Assembly (NCBI GenBank): GCA_030706785.1
Contig: JAUZNW010000006.1
Location: 1 to 48,135, forward strand
DNA: 48,135 nt
Source: Bacteroidota bacterium
GTDB lineage: Bacteria; Bacteroidota; Bacteroidia; Bacteroidales; VadinHA17
Reading direction: 5' to 3'
Part shown: positions 1-8,474 of the stretch, piece after piece
Numbering within the stretch: position 1 is the first letter of the stretch
Layout: the number at the start of each line of letters is the position of its first letter
The notes under the pieces: model-generated
Database searches by the model: none
Told to the model about the DNA's origin: nothing
What the model saw: the letters and a program-made list of their open reading frames with translations, nothing else
Made by a program: the position numbers and the translations under genes

Positions 1-482
1 CCATTCCATGAAGCAAGCGATGCCCCCGGACCAATCAGAATGTTTATATCTTTCAGGTTATCCGGCTGCAACGATCCGATAGTACCCGGAATGAAAAAAT
101 CTTCGAGTTCCAGTGTAGTCTTTGTCCCGAAAAGAGGATCATCACCGCCCGTATATGGAGCTGTCATCTTAAGTATCTCAGCCTCGGGCCTGAGATACTC
201 CGTAGTTATTATCCAGTTTGTCGTAAAGCTTTTTTTCCTGAGAATTGAATCGATTCTTTCCTGGAATATATCGAAGAAAATACCGATGTAACCATCAATA
301 ATAATAAGTTTATGTCCTGAGATCTTTTCAGCGAGTGATTCAAATCCCGGATAAATAAGATTATCAGCGATTCTGAAAGAGGGATAGATGTCATATTTTC
401 CCTCTGGCGGATTCTCTTTGACAGCGGGGATCAAAAACTGCCCTGTCCTTCTAAGTATTTTATTTTCAGAGGAAGTGAACAA
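1..482 (-). CDS. Class I mannose-6-phosphate isomerase, N-terminal part (cut by window edge)
   Basis: Reading the minus strand from 482 gives 160 codons open to the window edge, so the C-terminal part lies outside. The fragment carries a YDIYPSF segment, a hydrophobic strand HKLIIIDGYIGIFFD and a GGDDPLFGT motif. I recognise these from the long (about 580-residue) Bacteroidota form of class I mannose-6-phosphate isomerase, in which a nucleotide-kinase-like domain precedes the cupin isomerase domain. That enzyme interconverts mannose-6-phosphate and fructose-6-phosphate. A stop codon lies four codons upstream of TTG at 482 and no in-frame ATG occurs before residue 104, so TTG is the likely start. 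The family call is from memory of the motif pattern and the catalytic domain is not visible. Confidence 0.6.
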   Translation of the reverse strand, partial: MFTSSENKILRRTGQFLIPAVKENPPEGKYDIYPSFRIADNLIYPGFESLAEKISGHKLIIIDGYIGIFFDIFQERIDSILRKKSFTTNWIITTEYLRPEAEILKMTAPYTGGDDPLFGTKTTLELEDFFIPGTIGSLQPDNLKDINILIGPGASLASWN

Positions 483-534
483 AAACTGTTAGTTTGCTGC
501 AGTTAGGGTTTAATTGTCGGCAATATTGTGATTG

Positions 535-984
535 TTACTTCGGGAAGGTCCTGAAAAACTTCCTGATCGCCTTGTGGAATTTATGGATGCTGTGCGGCTT
601 ATAGTGCATCAGTATGCATTCTTTTGTTATGTAATTTATTCCTGTGCCTTCCAGCTCTTTCAGTGCATCCTTCGATTCTGCCATCTGCTGTATCCAGATC
701 TGCCTTATACCTTTTTCCTTGGCCTCACGGATCACACCGGCCGTCTGGTCCTTTTTTGTCATCACAATGAGCCCCCTGACATCGTCAGGCAGACTTTTAA
801 TGTCATGATAAACTTTAGATCCGTGAATTTCGTCCGCATACGGATTCACAGGGATGACTTTCATTCCTTTCTCTTTCAATTCCTTGAAAGCTGCATATCC
901 GAATTTCTTGGGATTACGTGATACCCCTGCCATTGCAACAGGTTCCGATCCGAGGAACTCCTCTATTTGTTTTAAGGTGACCAT
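535..984 (-). CDS. CoA-binding domain protein (YccU-like)
   Basis: A 149-residue protein with one Rossmann-type CoA-binding domain. The first strand reads VAMAGVSRNPKKFG (about residues 16-29), followed by VIPVNPYADEIHG and YHDIKSLPDDV. This is the standard pattern of the small stand-alone CoA-binding proteins related to the N-terminal part of succinyl-CoA synthetase alpha. The C-terminal 20 residues are Lys/His-rich and specific to this protein. It starts at ATG 984 and is divergent from the MFS transporter at 1132. The fold is clear but the physiological role of this family is unknown. Confidence 0.85.
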   Translation of the reverse strand: MVTLKQIEEFLGSEPVAMAGVSRNPKKFGYAAFKELKEKGMKVIPVNPYADEIHGSKVYHDIKSLPDDVRGLIVMTKKDQTAGVIREAKEKGIRQIWIQQMAESKDALKELEGTGINYITKECILMHYKPHSIHKFHKAIRKFFRTFPK

Positions 985-1131
985 CTCTTTGAATTTTAAT
1001 ATTTTAGGTGAGCTAATTTATATTCAGGACTTTTTACTTTCAATGGGTATAAAGACTTAAAATTACAACAAAAAATACAACAAAGGCTTATTTTTATTTA
1101 ATTGGTAACACCTTAACCTATCGTATTTTCT

Positions 1132-2415
1132 ATGAAAAGTCCCGTTGCTCCGCAGGGATATCTTTTCTCCAAAGGATACTCCAATTACGTTTTTGTGCTT
1201 CTTTTCCTGTTATATATGTTCGATTATATTGACAGGTCAGTCGTGACATCGATGTTCACCTCCATCGAACGGGACTGGGGAATCTCTCATACCCAAAGCG
1301 GGATGCTTATGTCAGCGGTTTACTGGGCAATTGTGATCCTGACTTTTCCAGTTTCACTTCTTGTCGACCGCTGGAGCCGTACAAAAACCATAGGTCTGAT
1401 GGCAATAATCTGGAGCATGGCTACTGCCTTATGTGCAATTACAGGGAATTTTATACAGCTTTTTATGACCAGGCTTCTGATCGGTGTTGGTGAGGCTGGT
1501 TATGCCCCAGGAGGCAGTGCAATGATATCAGGACTTTACCCCGTTGAAAAACGATCGAAGATGATGGGTTTATGGAATGCTTCAATACCTTTCGGAACAG
1601 CAATAGGAGTGCTTCTGGGAGGGATCATAGCAACCAGGCTGGGCTGGAAGCATGCATTCGGACTGGTCGCAATCCCGGGATTCCTCGTTGCCATCTTATT
1701 CCTGTTCGTGAAGGATTACAAGACGGTTGACCTTTCCTTCATCGACAAGGCAAACAACAGGATCAAAATGGAAAGGAAGGACATAATAAGGGAGTTCCTG
1801 ACAAAACCATCGATCATTTTCACCTATTTTGGGATTGCAGCTGTCGTTTTTGTAACCACCTCCCTGATAACCTGGCTTTCAACATATTTCCAGAAAGTAC
1901 GCATGATAACCCAGGATAAGGCCGGCACAATGGCAAGCGCAGTCATGGTCCTGGCACTAGTGGGGGCTCCGCTTGGCGGCATACTGACTGACAGATGGCG
2001 CCGGACGCAGATAAATGCAAGATTACTATTGCCGATGATTTCATCGGTTGTTTCAGCGGTATTGCTTTTCCTTGCACTGACGTTCTTCGGTGGAACCCTT
2101 CAATTCGCAACATTGCTGGTCATGGGAGTTACGATAATGATGTTCATAGCAGGTGCTTCGGCAGTTACTCAGGATGTCATCCATCCGGGGCTCAGGGCTA
2201 CCTCATACGCAATAGCTGTTGTGGTCCAGAACCTGTTGGGAGCATCAGCTGCTCCCCTTGTGGTGGGAAGGATGTACGATAATTCAAATATTCAGAGAGC
2301 CTTGTCTATTCTGCCTTTCGTGCTCCTGGTCGGTGCATTTCTTTTCTATATGGGCTCGAGATATTACAAAAGGGACATGGAAAGGGTGACAAAAGTTAAC
2401 CTGGAAGTGGCGTAG
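1132..2415 (+). CDS. MFS transporter, Spinster-like
   Basis: A 427-residue inner-membrane protein with about 12 hydrophobic segments in two halves separated by a charged loop near residues 195-225. The segment GVGEAGYAPGGSAMISGLYP (about 118-137), followed by KRSKMMGLW, matches the Spinster-type signature in helices 4-5. DRWSRTKT (about 79-86) is the MFS motif A between helices 2 and 3. The substrate cannot be read from sequence; relatives carry lysolipids, sphingolipids or organic anions. No neighbouring gene suggests a substrate. The ATG at 1132 starts just before the first hydrophobic segment, and the gene stands alone, followed by hairpins. Confidence 0.8.
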   Translation: MKSPVAPQGYLFSKGYSNYVFVLLFLLYMFDYIDRSVVTSMFTSIERDWGISHTQSGMLMSAVYWAIVILTFPVSLLVDRWSRTKTIGLMAIIWSMATALCAITGNFIQLFMTRLLIGVGEAGYAPGGSAMISGLYPVEKRSKMMGLWNASIPFGTAIGVLLGGIIATRLGWKHAFGLVAIPGFLVAILFLFVKDYKTVDLSFIDKANNRIKMERKDIIREFLTKPSIIFTYFGIAAVVFVTTSLITWLSTYFQKVRMITQDKAGTMASAVMVLALVGAPLGGILTDRWRRTQINARLLLPMISSVVSAVLLFLALTFFGGTLQFATLLVMGVTIMMFIAGASAVTQDVIHPGLRATSYAIAVVVQNLLGASAAPLVVGRMYDNSNIQRALSILPFVLLVGAFLFYMGSRYYKRDMERVTKVNLEVA

Positions 2416-2442
2416 TACCCCATTACAAGAACCCCCTTTTAA

Positions 2443-2462
2443 TTCCCTCCGGAGGGGGGAAA
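2443..2462. terminator. Hairpin downstream of the MFS transporter, possible terminator
   Basis: A perfect CCCTCC/GGAGGG inverted repeat at 2445-2456, flanked by TT and AA, lies 28 bases after the transporter stop. There is no clear T-run on the plus strand, so termination is possible rather than certain. It also belongs to the G/C-rich hairpin family seen at 19865, 37428 and 41030. Confidence 0.4.
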
Positions 2463-2507
2463 TGAAACCCGGAGCTTGTACTAAGTTTAGTGCAAATTCG
2501 GATTATT

Positions 2508-2590
2508 CTCCCCTTTCAGGGGAGATCCCGCTTTTGCGGGCGAGGGGTTGTCTGGATTTCCTGCGAATCCTTTCAGGGGAGAGGGGTTGT
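2508..2590. repeat. Hairpin-rich spacer with a short direct repeat
   Basis: Two hairpins sit side by side: CTCCCC/GGGGAG (2508-2524, loop TTTCA) and CCCGC/GCGGG (2527-2540, loop TTTT). The blocks CCTTTCAGGGGAGA (2512-2525 and 2569-2582) and GAGGGGTTGT (2542-2551 and 2581-2590) each occur twice. The second copy ends at the stop codon of the polyprenyl synthase. A related CCCGC/GCGGG hairpin lies at 41092-41105. Confidence 0.7.
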
Positions 2591-3565
2591 TTATTTATCC
2601 CTTGAAACGGTATAATAGGCAAATTCCTTCAGTGAATTCTTCACATCCGAATCGGCGTAGGTGTCAAGTATTGCCAGGGCCTTGTCAAGATACTGGTTCA
2701 TTCTCATTGAAGCATATTCCAGTCCGCCGTTCTCGGTCACAAACCTTATAACCTCAGCTATATCGGATTTGGATTTCTTCCTGCTGCCAACGATCCCAAG
2801 TATATGCCTTTTACGGGTAAGTGAGACTTTTTCCAGGGAGTGGATAAGTGGAAGTGTAATCTTCTTTTCCTTGATATCATTGCCTGAGATCTTCCCGGTC
2901 AGACCATTGCCATTATAGTCAAGGATGTCATCGCGTATCTGGAACGCAATTCCGATTGCCTCTCCGAAATCCTTCATCACCTGTATGGTATCCGGATTGG
3001 CCGTTACCGACCTTGCTCCGCATGCAGTGCAGGCTGAGATCAGGGCTGCAGTCTTACATGTGATTATCCTGATATAGTCATCTTCCCTGATATTAAGTTT
3101 CCTGGCTTTCTGAAGCTGGAGGAGCTCCCCTTCGCTCATGGCTTTAACAGCTTCCGAAACAATCTCAAGCATGTCGGTTGAATTCTTTTCGATGCTTATC
3201 AGCAGACCTTTGGAAAGCATAAAATCACCTACCAGGACAGCAATTTTTGAATTCCAGAGGGCATTTATTGAAAGGGCGCCGCGCCGTTCATTTGCATCAT
3301 CGACAACATCGTCGTGTACCAGCGAGGCAGTATGAAGAAGCTCTATCAGAGTCGCGGCAACATATGTAGGCTCGGAGATTTCTCCATTCAGCTTTGCGGT
3401 AAGGAAGACAAGGAGTGGACGCATCTGCTTCCCCTTACGGCGGAGGATATAATTCAGTATTATTTTCAGAAGCGGGATCCGGCTTTGCATGCAGTTGCCG
3501 AAATAAGCTTCAAACCGGGACATTTCATCTTTTACAGGCTTTCTGATATTTCCGAGATCCGGCAT
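2591..3565 (-). CDS. Trans-polyprenyl diphosphate synthase
   Basis: A protein of about 324 residues of the isoprenyl diphosphate synthase family, which condenses isopentenyl diphosphate onto an allylic primer, usually to make the quinone side chain. The first Asp-rich motif is seen as HDDVVDDANERRG, the second as QIRDDILDY, and the substrate-binding segment GKQMRPLLVFL lies near the N-terminus. Length and motifs fit a long-chain (octaprenyl or solanesyl) enzyme. The frame opens with TTG at 3583, but that codon overlaps a minus-7 promoter element, so I place the start at ATG 3565. The gene lies 59-77 bases downstream of lspA on the same strand. Confidence 0.9.
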   Translation of the reverse strand: MPDLGNIRKPVKDEMSRFEAYFGNCMQSRIPLLKIILNYILRRKGKQMRPLLVFLTAKLNGEISEPTYVAATLIELLHTASLVHDDVVDDANERRGALSINALWNSKIAVLVGDFMLSKGLLISIEKNSTDMLEIVSEAVKAMSEGELLQLQKARKLNIREDDYIRIITCKTAALISACTACGARSVTANPDTIQVMKDFGEAIGIAFQIRDDILDYNGNGLTGKISGNDIKEKKITLPLIHSLEKVSLTRKRHILGIVGSRKKSKSDIAEVIRFVTENGGLEYASMRMNQYLDKALAILDTYADSDVKNSLKEFAYYTVSRDK

Positions 3566-3580
3566 CAAGGGATATTTCGA

Positions 3581-3588
3581 CAAATATA
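3581..3588 (-). promoter_or_regulatory. Minus-7 element TATATTTG
   Basis: TATATTTG on the minus strand fits the Bacteroidota sigma-A minus-7 consensus TAnnTTTG. It overlaps the upstream TTG codon of the polyprenyl synthase frame and so argues for the ATG 16 bases further on as the true start. I do not see a clear minus-33 TTTG. Confidence 0.5.
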
Positions 3589-3642
3589 GTAAAAGCTAAA
3601 TCACGAACTTTCAGTACTGCAATTATTCAGGCAGTGGCTGAC

Positions 3643-4251
3643 CTATTTGATCTCCCTGAACATTTTCCTCTGGAAGAGGATAATTGCAAATACACCACAG
3701 GTTATGGCTGAATCCGCTATATTGAAAACAGGCCGGAAAAAGATGAGTGACTCCCCGGGACGGAAAGGTGACCAGTCAGGCCAGGTAGTGTTGATTACCG
3801 GGAAGTACAGCATGTCGACAACCCTTCCGAGAAGTAAAGAGGAATACCCGCCTCCAGGCGGGAACATCACTGCAATATGGTTATAGCTTTCGCTGAAGAT
3901 CATCCCGTAAAAAGCGCTGTCGATAAGATTTCCAACTGCACCTGCAAGAATCGCGCTGACCGACAGAATTAGTCCGGTATTTGATTTCTTCCTGATGAGA
4001 GAAAGGAGAAACCATGTTATTCCTGCAATTGCACACACCCTGAAGATGCTGAGAATGATCTTGCCATTTATACCACCCATCTCCATTCCGAAGGCCATTC
4101 CGTTATTTTCGATAAAATGCAGTAATCCCCAGTTACCGAAAAGGTGGATCTCCTGCCCGACGACCATATGGGTTTTAACCCAGATCTTTAATGCCTGGTC
4201 AGCAATCAGGATCATAATTATCAGCAACAGTGATTTTTTCCCGGATGACAT
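3643..4251 (-). CDS. lspA: Lipoprotein signal peptidase (signal peptidase II)
   Basis: A 202-residue inner-membrane aspartyl protease that cleaves the signal peptide of diacylglyceryl-prolipoproteins. The four hydrophobic segments lie near residues 7-22, 64-84, 92-112 and 172-193. The conserved GNLID is at 107-111. The catalytic aspartates are expected at D146 (GRVVDM) and D180 (FNIADS), and both are present. FIENNGMAFGM matches the conserved N..GaaFg box. About 30-40 extra residues in the last external loop make it longer than the 160-residue proteobacterial enzymes, as is usual in Bacteroidota. It starts at ATG 4251. Confidence 0.95.
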   Translation of the reverse strand: MSSGKKSLLLIIMILIADQALKIWVKTHMVVGQEIHLFGNWGLLHFIENNGMAFGMEMGGINGKIILSIFRVCAIAGITWFLLSLIRKKSNTGLILSVSAILAGAVGNLIDSAFYGMIFSESYNHIAVMFPPGGGYSSLLLGRVVDMLYFPVINTTWPDWSPFRPGESLIFFRPVFNIADSAITCGVFAIILFQRKMFREIK

Positions 4252-4322
4252 TTTCCAGCTTTCTGATTAAGGGGCGCAAAATAGTAAAAAATGGTGATAA
4301 AAGAAGCTTTCCCCGGTGCAAT

Positions 4323-4357
4323 AAAAAAACCCCCCAGAATTTCTGGGGGGGTCTTTT
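4323..4357 (-). terminator. Rho-independent terminator after the lipoprotein gene
   Basis: CCCCCCAGAA and TCTGGGGGG form a hairpin (stem arms 4330-4339 and 4341-4350). On the minus strand it is followed by seven T residues and on the plus strand by TCTTTT. It lies 49 bases past the stop of the minus-strand lipoprotein gene and separates it from lspA. Confidence 0.85.
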
Positions 4358-4405
4358 ACTACTACATCCGGAACTGAATTCCCATGTATTGCAGACTCTG
4401 TTTCT

Positions 4406-5227
4406 TCAGGGGCATGTAATGTTCAGGAAATTTCCGTCCCAGCAGTACCAGCTGGTAGTTCCGAAATGACCTTCACTTTTAACCCGGCCGTTGTGAAGAG
4501 TTGTGCTCCACTCAACATTCAGATCCAGGAACTGCTGGTAAGTATTGTCATAATAATGAATTGTATAATAGGCATTTAATGCATTGGTGGTCAGGCCGTA
4601 TTCGATAAAGCTGTCTTTAAATGCATCGCCCTCCTTGATATAGGTGTATTTGATCATGCCTATATTCTCTTGTGACTTTTCCCAGTCGATCTGAAGTACC
4701 TTGACAGGACTTACAGGACTAAGGTAAAGTATCCACTGTCCTCCGTTTCCATCAAAATCCGACGTGCCTTCAAACCAGAGAAAATCACTGAATCCGCCTG
4801 TACCTTCTTTTGTAATGTACATCTTCCAAATGACGTTTGTTTCGCCGATCTGGCCGGTAAGCCTGGCTTTGTAGGTTACATTGAGGACTGTAGCAGTTGC
4901 TGACCACTGCCAGGTCTTGTTCTCAACATAAACGGGAGTCTGGCTTACCACCATTTCAAAAGATGTTACCGGAACTGCAAGCGTTGTGTATATTATTGTT
5001 TTCCATATGATTGCCACACCTGCTGCAAATTCCCAGTTACTGGTCTGGGTACCTTTTGGCACTGAAATGGAGGCATCACCCTTTTTTGTGGATTCAAAAT
5101 TACTGAAATCTATAGTCATTGATTTTGCCGGAGGCAAAACGGGAGGTTCCCCCTTATCCTTCTTGCACCCTGTAACAAGCGTTAAACTGAGGAGTGCAAG
5201 AAACATAAAAGAAAAATACTTTTTCAT
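4406..5227 (-). CDS. Lipoprotein of unknown function, possibly surface-exposed
   Basis: A 273-residue protein with a lipoprotein signal: MKKYFSF, a hydrophobic stretch, then the lipobox LVTGC at residues 17-21. The mature protein begins CKKDKGEPP. Charged residues right after the lipid-bearing Cys resemble the Bacteroidota lipoprotein export signal, so it may be flipped to the cell surface. The rest is rich in aromatic and beta-branched residues and probably all-beta, with about ten Trp and a possible disulphide between the two Cys near the C-terminus (SWYCWDG and NITCP). I recognise no domain. It has its own promoter-like element at 5268 and its own terminator, so it is likely a single-gene unit. 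Confidence 0.75.
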   Translation of the reverse strand: MKKYFSFMFLALLSLTLVTGCKKDKGEPPVLPPAKSMTIDFSNFESTKKGDASISVPKGTQTSNWEFAAGVAIIWKTIIYTTLAVPVTSFEMVVSQTPVYVENKTWQWSATATVLNVTYKARLTGQIGETNVIWKMYITKEGTGGFSDFLWFEGTSDFDGNGGQWILYLSPVSPVKVLQIDWEKSQENIGMIKYTYIKEGDAFKDSFIEYGLTTNALNAYYTIHYYDNTYQQFLDLNVEWSTTLHNGRVKSEGHFGTTSWYCWDGNFLNITCP

Positions 5228-5267
5228 ATGTCAAGATTTTGATTACCGGTTAGTCTATATACAACGT

Positions 5268-5275
5268 CAAAATTA
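5268..5275 (-). promoter_or_regulatory. Minus-7 element TAATTTTG of the lipoprotein gene
   Basis: TAATTTTG on the minus strand fits TAnnTTTG and lies 41 bases upstream of the ATG at 5227, which leaves a leader of about 30-35 bases. No convincing minus-33 element was found. Confidence 0.45.
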
Positions 5276-5429
5276 ATGTAAAAGTATATTTTAAGCTTTA
5301 TGCTGAAGCCTTAATCGTTTGTAAAGCTGAATGATCAGGCAGCCAGTCATGCGATAACCTGTTTCTTCTCAATATTCTTTTCAACAATTTGAACTTTTGT
5401 TTGTTTAATGTTAAACTAAATTAAGTAAG

Positions 5430-6155
5430 ATGGAACGTCGACATTTCCTTAAAAATCTCGGAATTGGAGCTGCTGCAACTTTGATTGCAGGAAAATCTGT
5501 TGCAAACGAAATAAATAAATCATTAGATTATACTATGGAAAACTTTAACACTCATGAATTTCAGCCATTGCCATATGCATATGATGCCCTGGAACCCTAT
5601 ATTGATGCACGGACCATGGAATTGCATTACGACAAGCATTATCGCGCTTATTTCAATAATTTTATCAATGCCATAAAGGGCACACCCCTCGACAATGAAG
5701 CTATTGACAAGATATTCGCCAAGGCATCGGGAGTTGGGGATGCTGTAAGAAACAACGGAGGAGGTTTTTACAACCATTTTCTGTTCTGGAACAACATGGC
5801 TCCGAAATCTGCCGGACCATCATCAGAACTGAATGCAGCGCTTGCCAAAGCATTCGGTTCCCTAGATAAGTTCAAGGAAACATTCAGTAATGCTGCAAAA
5901 ACACGATTTGGAAGCGGGTGGGCATGGCTTTATTTAACTCCTGATAAAAAGCTGGCAATCGGAAGCACTCCAAATCAGGACAACACCCTGATGGATGTCT
6001 CCCCGATCAAAGGAACGCCGTTACTCTGTCTTGATGTGTGGGAACATGCATATTATCTGAAATATCAGAATAGGCGTCCAGAATATATCGATGCTTTCTG
6101 GAATATCGTGAGCTGGGAAGAAGTGGGAAAGAGGTATCAGCAGGCATTGAAGTAG
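5430..6155 (+). CDS. Fe/Mn superoxide dismutase with twin-arginine signal
   Basis: A 241-residue protein. Residues 1-25 (MERRHFLKNLG, then a small hydrophobic stretch ending SVANE) form a twin-arginine signal peptide. The mature part is the Fe/Mn superoxide dismutase fold: metal ligands are His in LHYDKHY, His in NHFLFW, and Asp and His in DVWEHAYYLKY. The metal-specificity positions look Mn-like: NNGGGFYNH has Gly where iron enzymes carry Gln, and NQDNTLM supplies the Gln typical of manganese enzymes. The role inferred is superoxide removal outside the cytoplasm. It is a single gene with a good terminator, divergent from the lipoprotein at 5227. Confidence 0.92.
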   Translation: MERRHFLKNLGIGAAATLIAGKSVANEINKSLDYTMENFNTHEFQPLPYAYDALEPYIDARTMELHYDKHYRAYFNNFINAIKGTPLDNEAIDKIFAKASGVGDAVRNNGGGFYNHFLFWNNMAPKSAGPSSELNAALAKAFGSLDKFKETFSNAAKTRFGSGWAWLYLTPDKKLAIGSTPNQDNTLMDVSPIKGTPLLCLDVWEHAYYLKYQNRRPEYIDAFWNIVSWEEVGKRYQQALK

Positions 6156-6181
6156 TAAACATTACACAAGCCGGATGGCGG

Positions 6182-6212
6182 GGGGCATTTGATAGACAAA
6201 TGCCCCTTCTTT
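6182..6212 (+). terminator. Rho-independent terminator of the superoxide dismutase gene
   Basis: GGGGCATTTG (6182-6191), loop ATAGA, then CAAATGCCCC (6197-6206) is a perfect 10-base stem followed by TTCTTT. It starts 27 bases after the stop codon and ends on the last codon of the convergent acyl-CoA synthetase gene, so it may serve both. Confidence 0.9.
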
Positions 6213-7872
6213 ATGTGTACAGGAACCTCTTAATTTTCATCGTTGCAGTCTTCTGGAAAGGGACAGGCTGCAAAAAAACCTTATTGATCTGGCTGAATTT
6301 GCTGACCTTCGAGTTTACGTAGTCCTGAATTTCTGCAAGGATCTCCTTCTTTTTCTCTTCAAACTGCCTGGTCATGTCCTGTTTCAGATTATGGTATTTC
6401 TTTTCCAGTTCTTCCATGTTCAGGTGTACATAGGCAACAAGCCTGCCTTTCTGCTGGATCACCAGCGATTCAACGACATACCCGAAGTCATTGATGACCG
6501 ATTCGATCTCCTCGGGGTAAATGTTTTCCCCGCTTGCTCCAAGAATCATATTTTTAAGCCTTCCCTTTATGTACAGGTTGTTGTCCTTATCCATTAAACC
6601 CAGATCCCCTGTCTTGAACCAGCCATCAGTAGTCAGCACCTCCCTGGTCATTTCCGGGTCTTTATAATACCCTTTCATGACATTCGGTCCGCGTGCCCAG
6701 ATCTCCCCCTCACCGGTATTCCTGTCAGGATTGTTTATCTTAAGCTCAACACCTTCAATTGCGGGGCCTGTAGATCCCAAGCACTGATTTCCGGCATTTG
6801 TACCGGCCAGCAGGGGTGCGGTTTCAGTAAGCCCGTACCCGACAGCATACGGGAACCGCGCTTCGTGGAGAAATCTTTCCACACTCCTGTTAAGCTTTGC
6901 ACCGCCGATGCCATAAAACTTCAGGCTTCCGCCGAAGGTTTTCATCAGCTTCTTTCCGGCAGCGGCATTCAGCACCTTTCTTATCCTGGGGATCCGGTAA
7001 ATATTTCCCAGCAGGAAATTTTTCTGGAATGCGGGCAGGATTTTGTTGAAGTAGATCTTTTCCATTATCAGCGGAACAGTCAGCATCATTGTAGGTCTGA
7101 CCTCTTCAAGGGCTGGAAGTAAAATAGCCGGAGAGGGTGGCTTGCGGAGATAGTAAACACATGCCCCAAAAATCATCGGAAGTATCAATCCGAGTGTGTT
7201 TTCATATGCGTGGGATAGTGGAAGGACTGAAAGGAACCTGTCGTATTCAGTTATTGTCTGAATTTTACCTCCTTTCAGTGCATTGAATGAAATATTCCGG
7301 TGGGTCAGCATCACTCCCTTTGAACGGCCGGTCGTTCCTGAAGTATAGATGATGGAAGCAAGATCATCTTCGTTTACTTTGTAATTCCTTTCCGGAACAG
7401 CTTGAGGATCATACCGGGGATATGCTGGTTTCTGAAGGTTCAGGGAATAGTCATCGATGAGGATAACCGTTTTCTGGGAGTCGGGTTTGCCGGTATCAAG
7501 CTTTGCAAGCAGGGATGATGAAACAAAGATCACTTTGGACTCCGAATGGGACAGGATATTTGATATTTCTGAAGGGGAAAAATCAGGCAGGACAGGAACA
7601 GCAACCGCACCCATGAAAGTAACGGCATAATACACTGAGCTCCAGTTTGGCATATTTGCCGAAAGAATGGCTATCCTGTCGCCCGGTTTAACATACAGCT
7701 TTTCAAGAAATGCCATCAGGGCCCTGATTTCATCCGCTGTTTCATTAAAGGTCCTGGGTTTTTCACCTGCAAAGGCATATGCATTCCGGTTACCAAACCT
7801 GCATACTGTTTCCCCGAATAAAGCAGGAAGAGTGAGTTTTCCGTTATTTTCTGCTGCTGCCAAAGAATACAT
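6211..7872 (-). CDS. AMP-dependent acyl-CoA synthetase (long-chain fatty acid CoA ligase type)
   Basis: An ANL-superfamily adenylating enzyme of about 553 residues. The phosphate-binding loop is IIYTSGTTGRSKGVMLTHRN, motif A5 is YGLTETAPLLAG, the hinge region is GWFKTGDLGLMDKDN, and the C-terminal domain begins YIKGRLKNMILGASGENIYP. It should activate a carboxylic acid, probably a fatty acid, to acyl-AMP and then acyl-CoA. The catalytic Lys of motif A10 is probably in the FQKTATMKIKR tail. The frame opens with TTG at 7896, but ATG at 7872 gives the better start (MYSLAAAENN). It is a single gene between two plus-strand genes, and the substrate chain length is not readable. Confidence 0.88.
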   Translation of the reverse strand: MYSLAAAENNGKLTLPALFGETVCRFGNRNAYAFAGEKPRTFNETADEIRALMAFLEKLYVKPGDRIAILSANMPNWSSVYYAVTFMGAVAVPVLPDFSPSEISNILSHSESKVIFVSSSLLAKLDTGKPDSQKTVILIDDYSLNLQKPAYPRYDPQAVPERNYKVNEDDLASIIYTSGTTGRSKGVMLTHRNISFNALKGGKIQTITEYDRFLSVLPLSHAYENTLGLILPMIFGACVYYLRKPPSPAILLPALEEVRPTMMLTVPLIMEKIYFNKILPAFQKNFLLGNIYRIPRIRKVLNAAAGKKLMKTFGGSLKFYGIGGAKLNRSVERFLHEARFPYAVGYGLTETAPLLAGTNAGNQCLGSTGPAIEGVELKINNPDRNTGEGEIWARGPNVMKGYYKDPEMTREVLTTDGWFKTGDLGLMDKDNNLYIKGRLKNMILGASGENIYPEEIESVINDFGYVVESLVIQQKGRLVAYVHLNMEELEKKYHNLKQDMTRQFEEKKKEILAEIQDYVNSKVSKFSQINKVFLQPVPFQKTATMKIKRFLYT

Positions 7873-7991
7873 TATTCGAAGACTACAAAGTTGCAAATTT
7901 TTATTGTCTTCAGGTTAATAACATGAATAAATATTCGATTATTGCGCGAAGATGCATGATAAACACTGGAACTTTTTCCGGGGAAGTTGGT

Positions 7992-7999
7992 TAAATTTG
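7992..7999 (+). promoter_or_regulatory. Minus-7 element TAAATTTG of the queD-polA unit
   Basis: TAAATTTG fits TAnnTTTG and would place transcription start near 8006. That is only a few bases before a possible TTG start at 8010, so it favours the ATG at 8022 (or 8031) as the queD start. Confidence 0.5.
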
Positions 8000-8021
8000 T
8001 GTATGTTAATTGATAAAGCCG

Positions 8022-8474
8022 ATGGCAAATATGATCAGAGTTACAAAGGAATTTTCATTTGAGATGGCTCATGCACTCTGGAATTATGATGGCCTGTGCA
8101 AGGATGTCCACGGTCATTCCTACAAGCTTTTCGTAACCCTCTCGGGCATTCCTGTAAATGATCCAGGAAATCCCAGGGATGGAATGGTGATCGATTTTAC
8201 TGATCTGAAAGGGATAGTGAAAAAAGAGATTATCAATGTATTTGACCATGCCGTAACAATATCCGGCATATATGACCCGGAAAAAGCAGGTATGTTCAAA
8301 AAAATGTTTGGCAATACAATAGTTGTCGGTTATCAGCCGACATGCGAAAACCTGGCAGCCGATTTTGCATCAAGGATCAGAAAGCATCTCCCTGAAAACG
8401 TGAAGCTGCACAGCCTGAAACTGTATGAGACTGCCACCTCCTTTGCCGAATGGTACGCTTCGGATAATGAATGA
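8022..8474 (+). CDS. queD: 6-carboxy-tetrahydropterin / 6-pyruvoyl-tetrahydropterin synthase family
   Basis: A QueD/PTPS protein of about 150 residues. Zinc ligands are His in EMAHALW and both His in DVHGHSY; the catalytic Cys is in GLCKDVHGH. FDHAVTI and LKLYETATSFAEW carry the conserved Asp-His pair and the pterin-anchoring Glu. The QueD reaction makes 6-carboxy-5,6,7,8-tetrahydropterin, the second step towards queuosine. The PTPS reaction of folate/biopterin pathways cannot be excluded, as no other queuosine gene is in the window. The start was taken at ATG 8022. Its last four bases, ATGA, overlap the polA start, suggesting translational coupling. Confidence 0.85.
   Translation: MANMIRVTKEFSFEMAHALWNYDGLCKDVHGHSYKLFVTLSGIPVNDPGNPRDGMVIDFTDLKGIVKKEIINVFDHAVTISGIYDPEKAGMFKKMFGNTIVVGYQPTCENLAADFASRIRKHLPENVKLHSLKLYETATSFAEWYASDNE

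Noticed and set aside
532-921. Plus-strand open frame of 129 codons
   Set aside because: It lies antisense inside the CoA-binding protein gene, whose minus-strand frame has clear family motifs.
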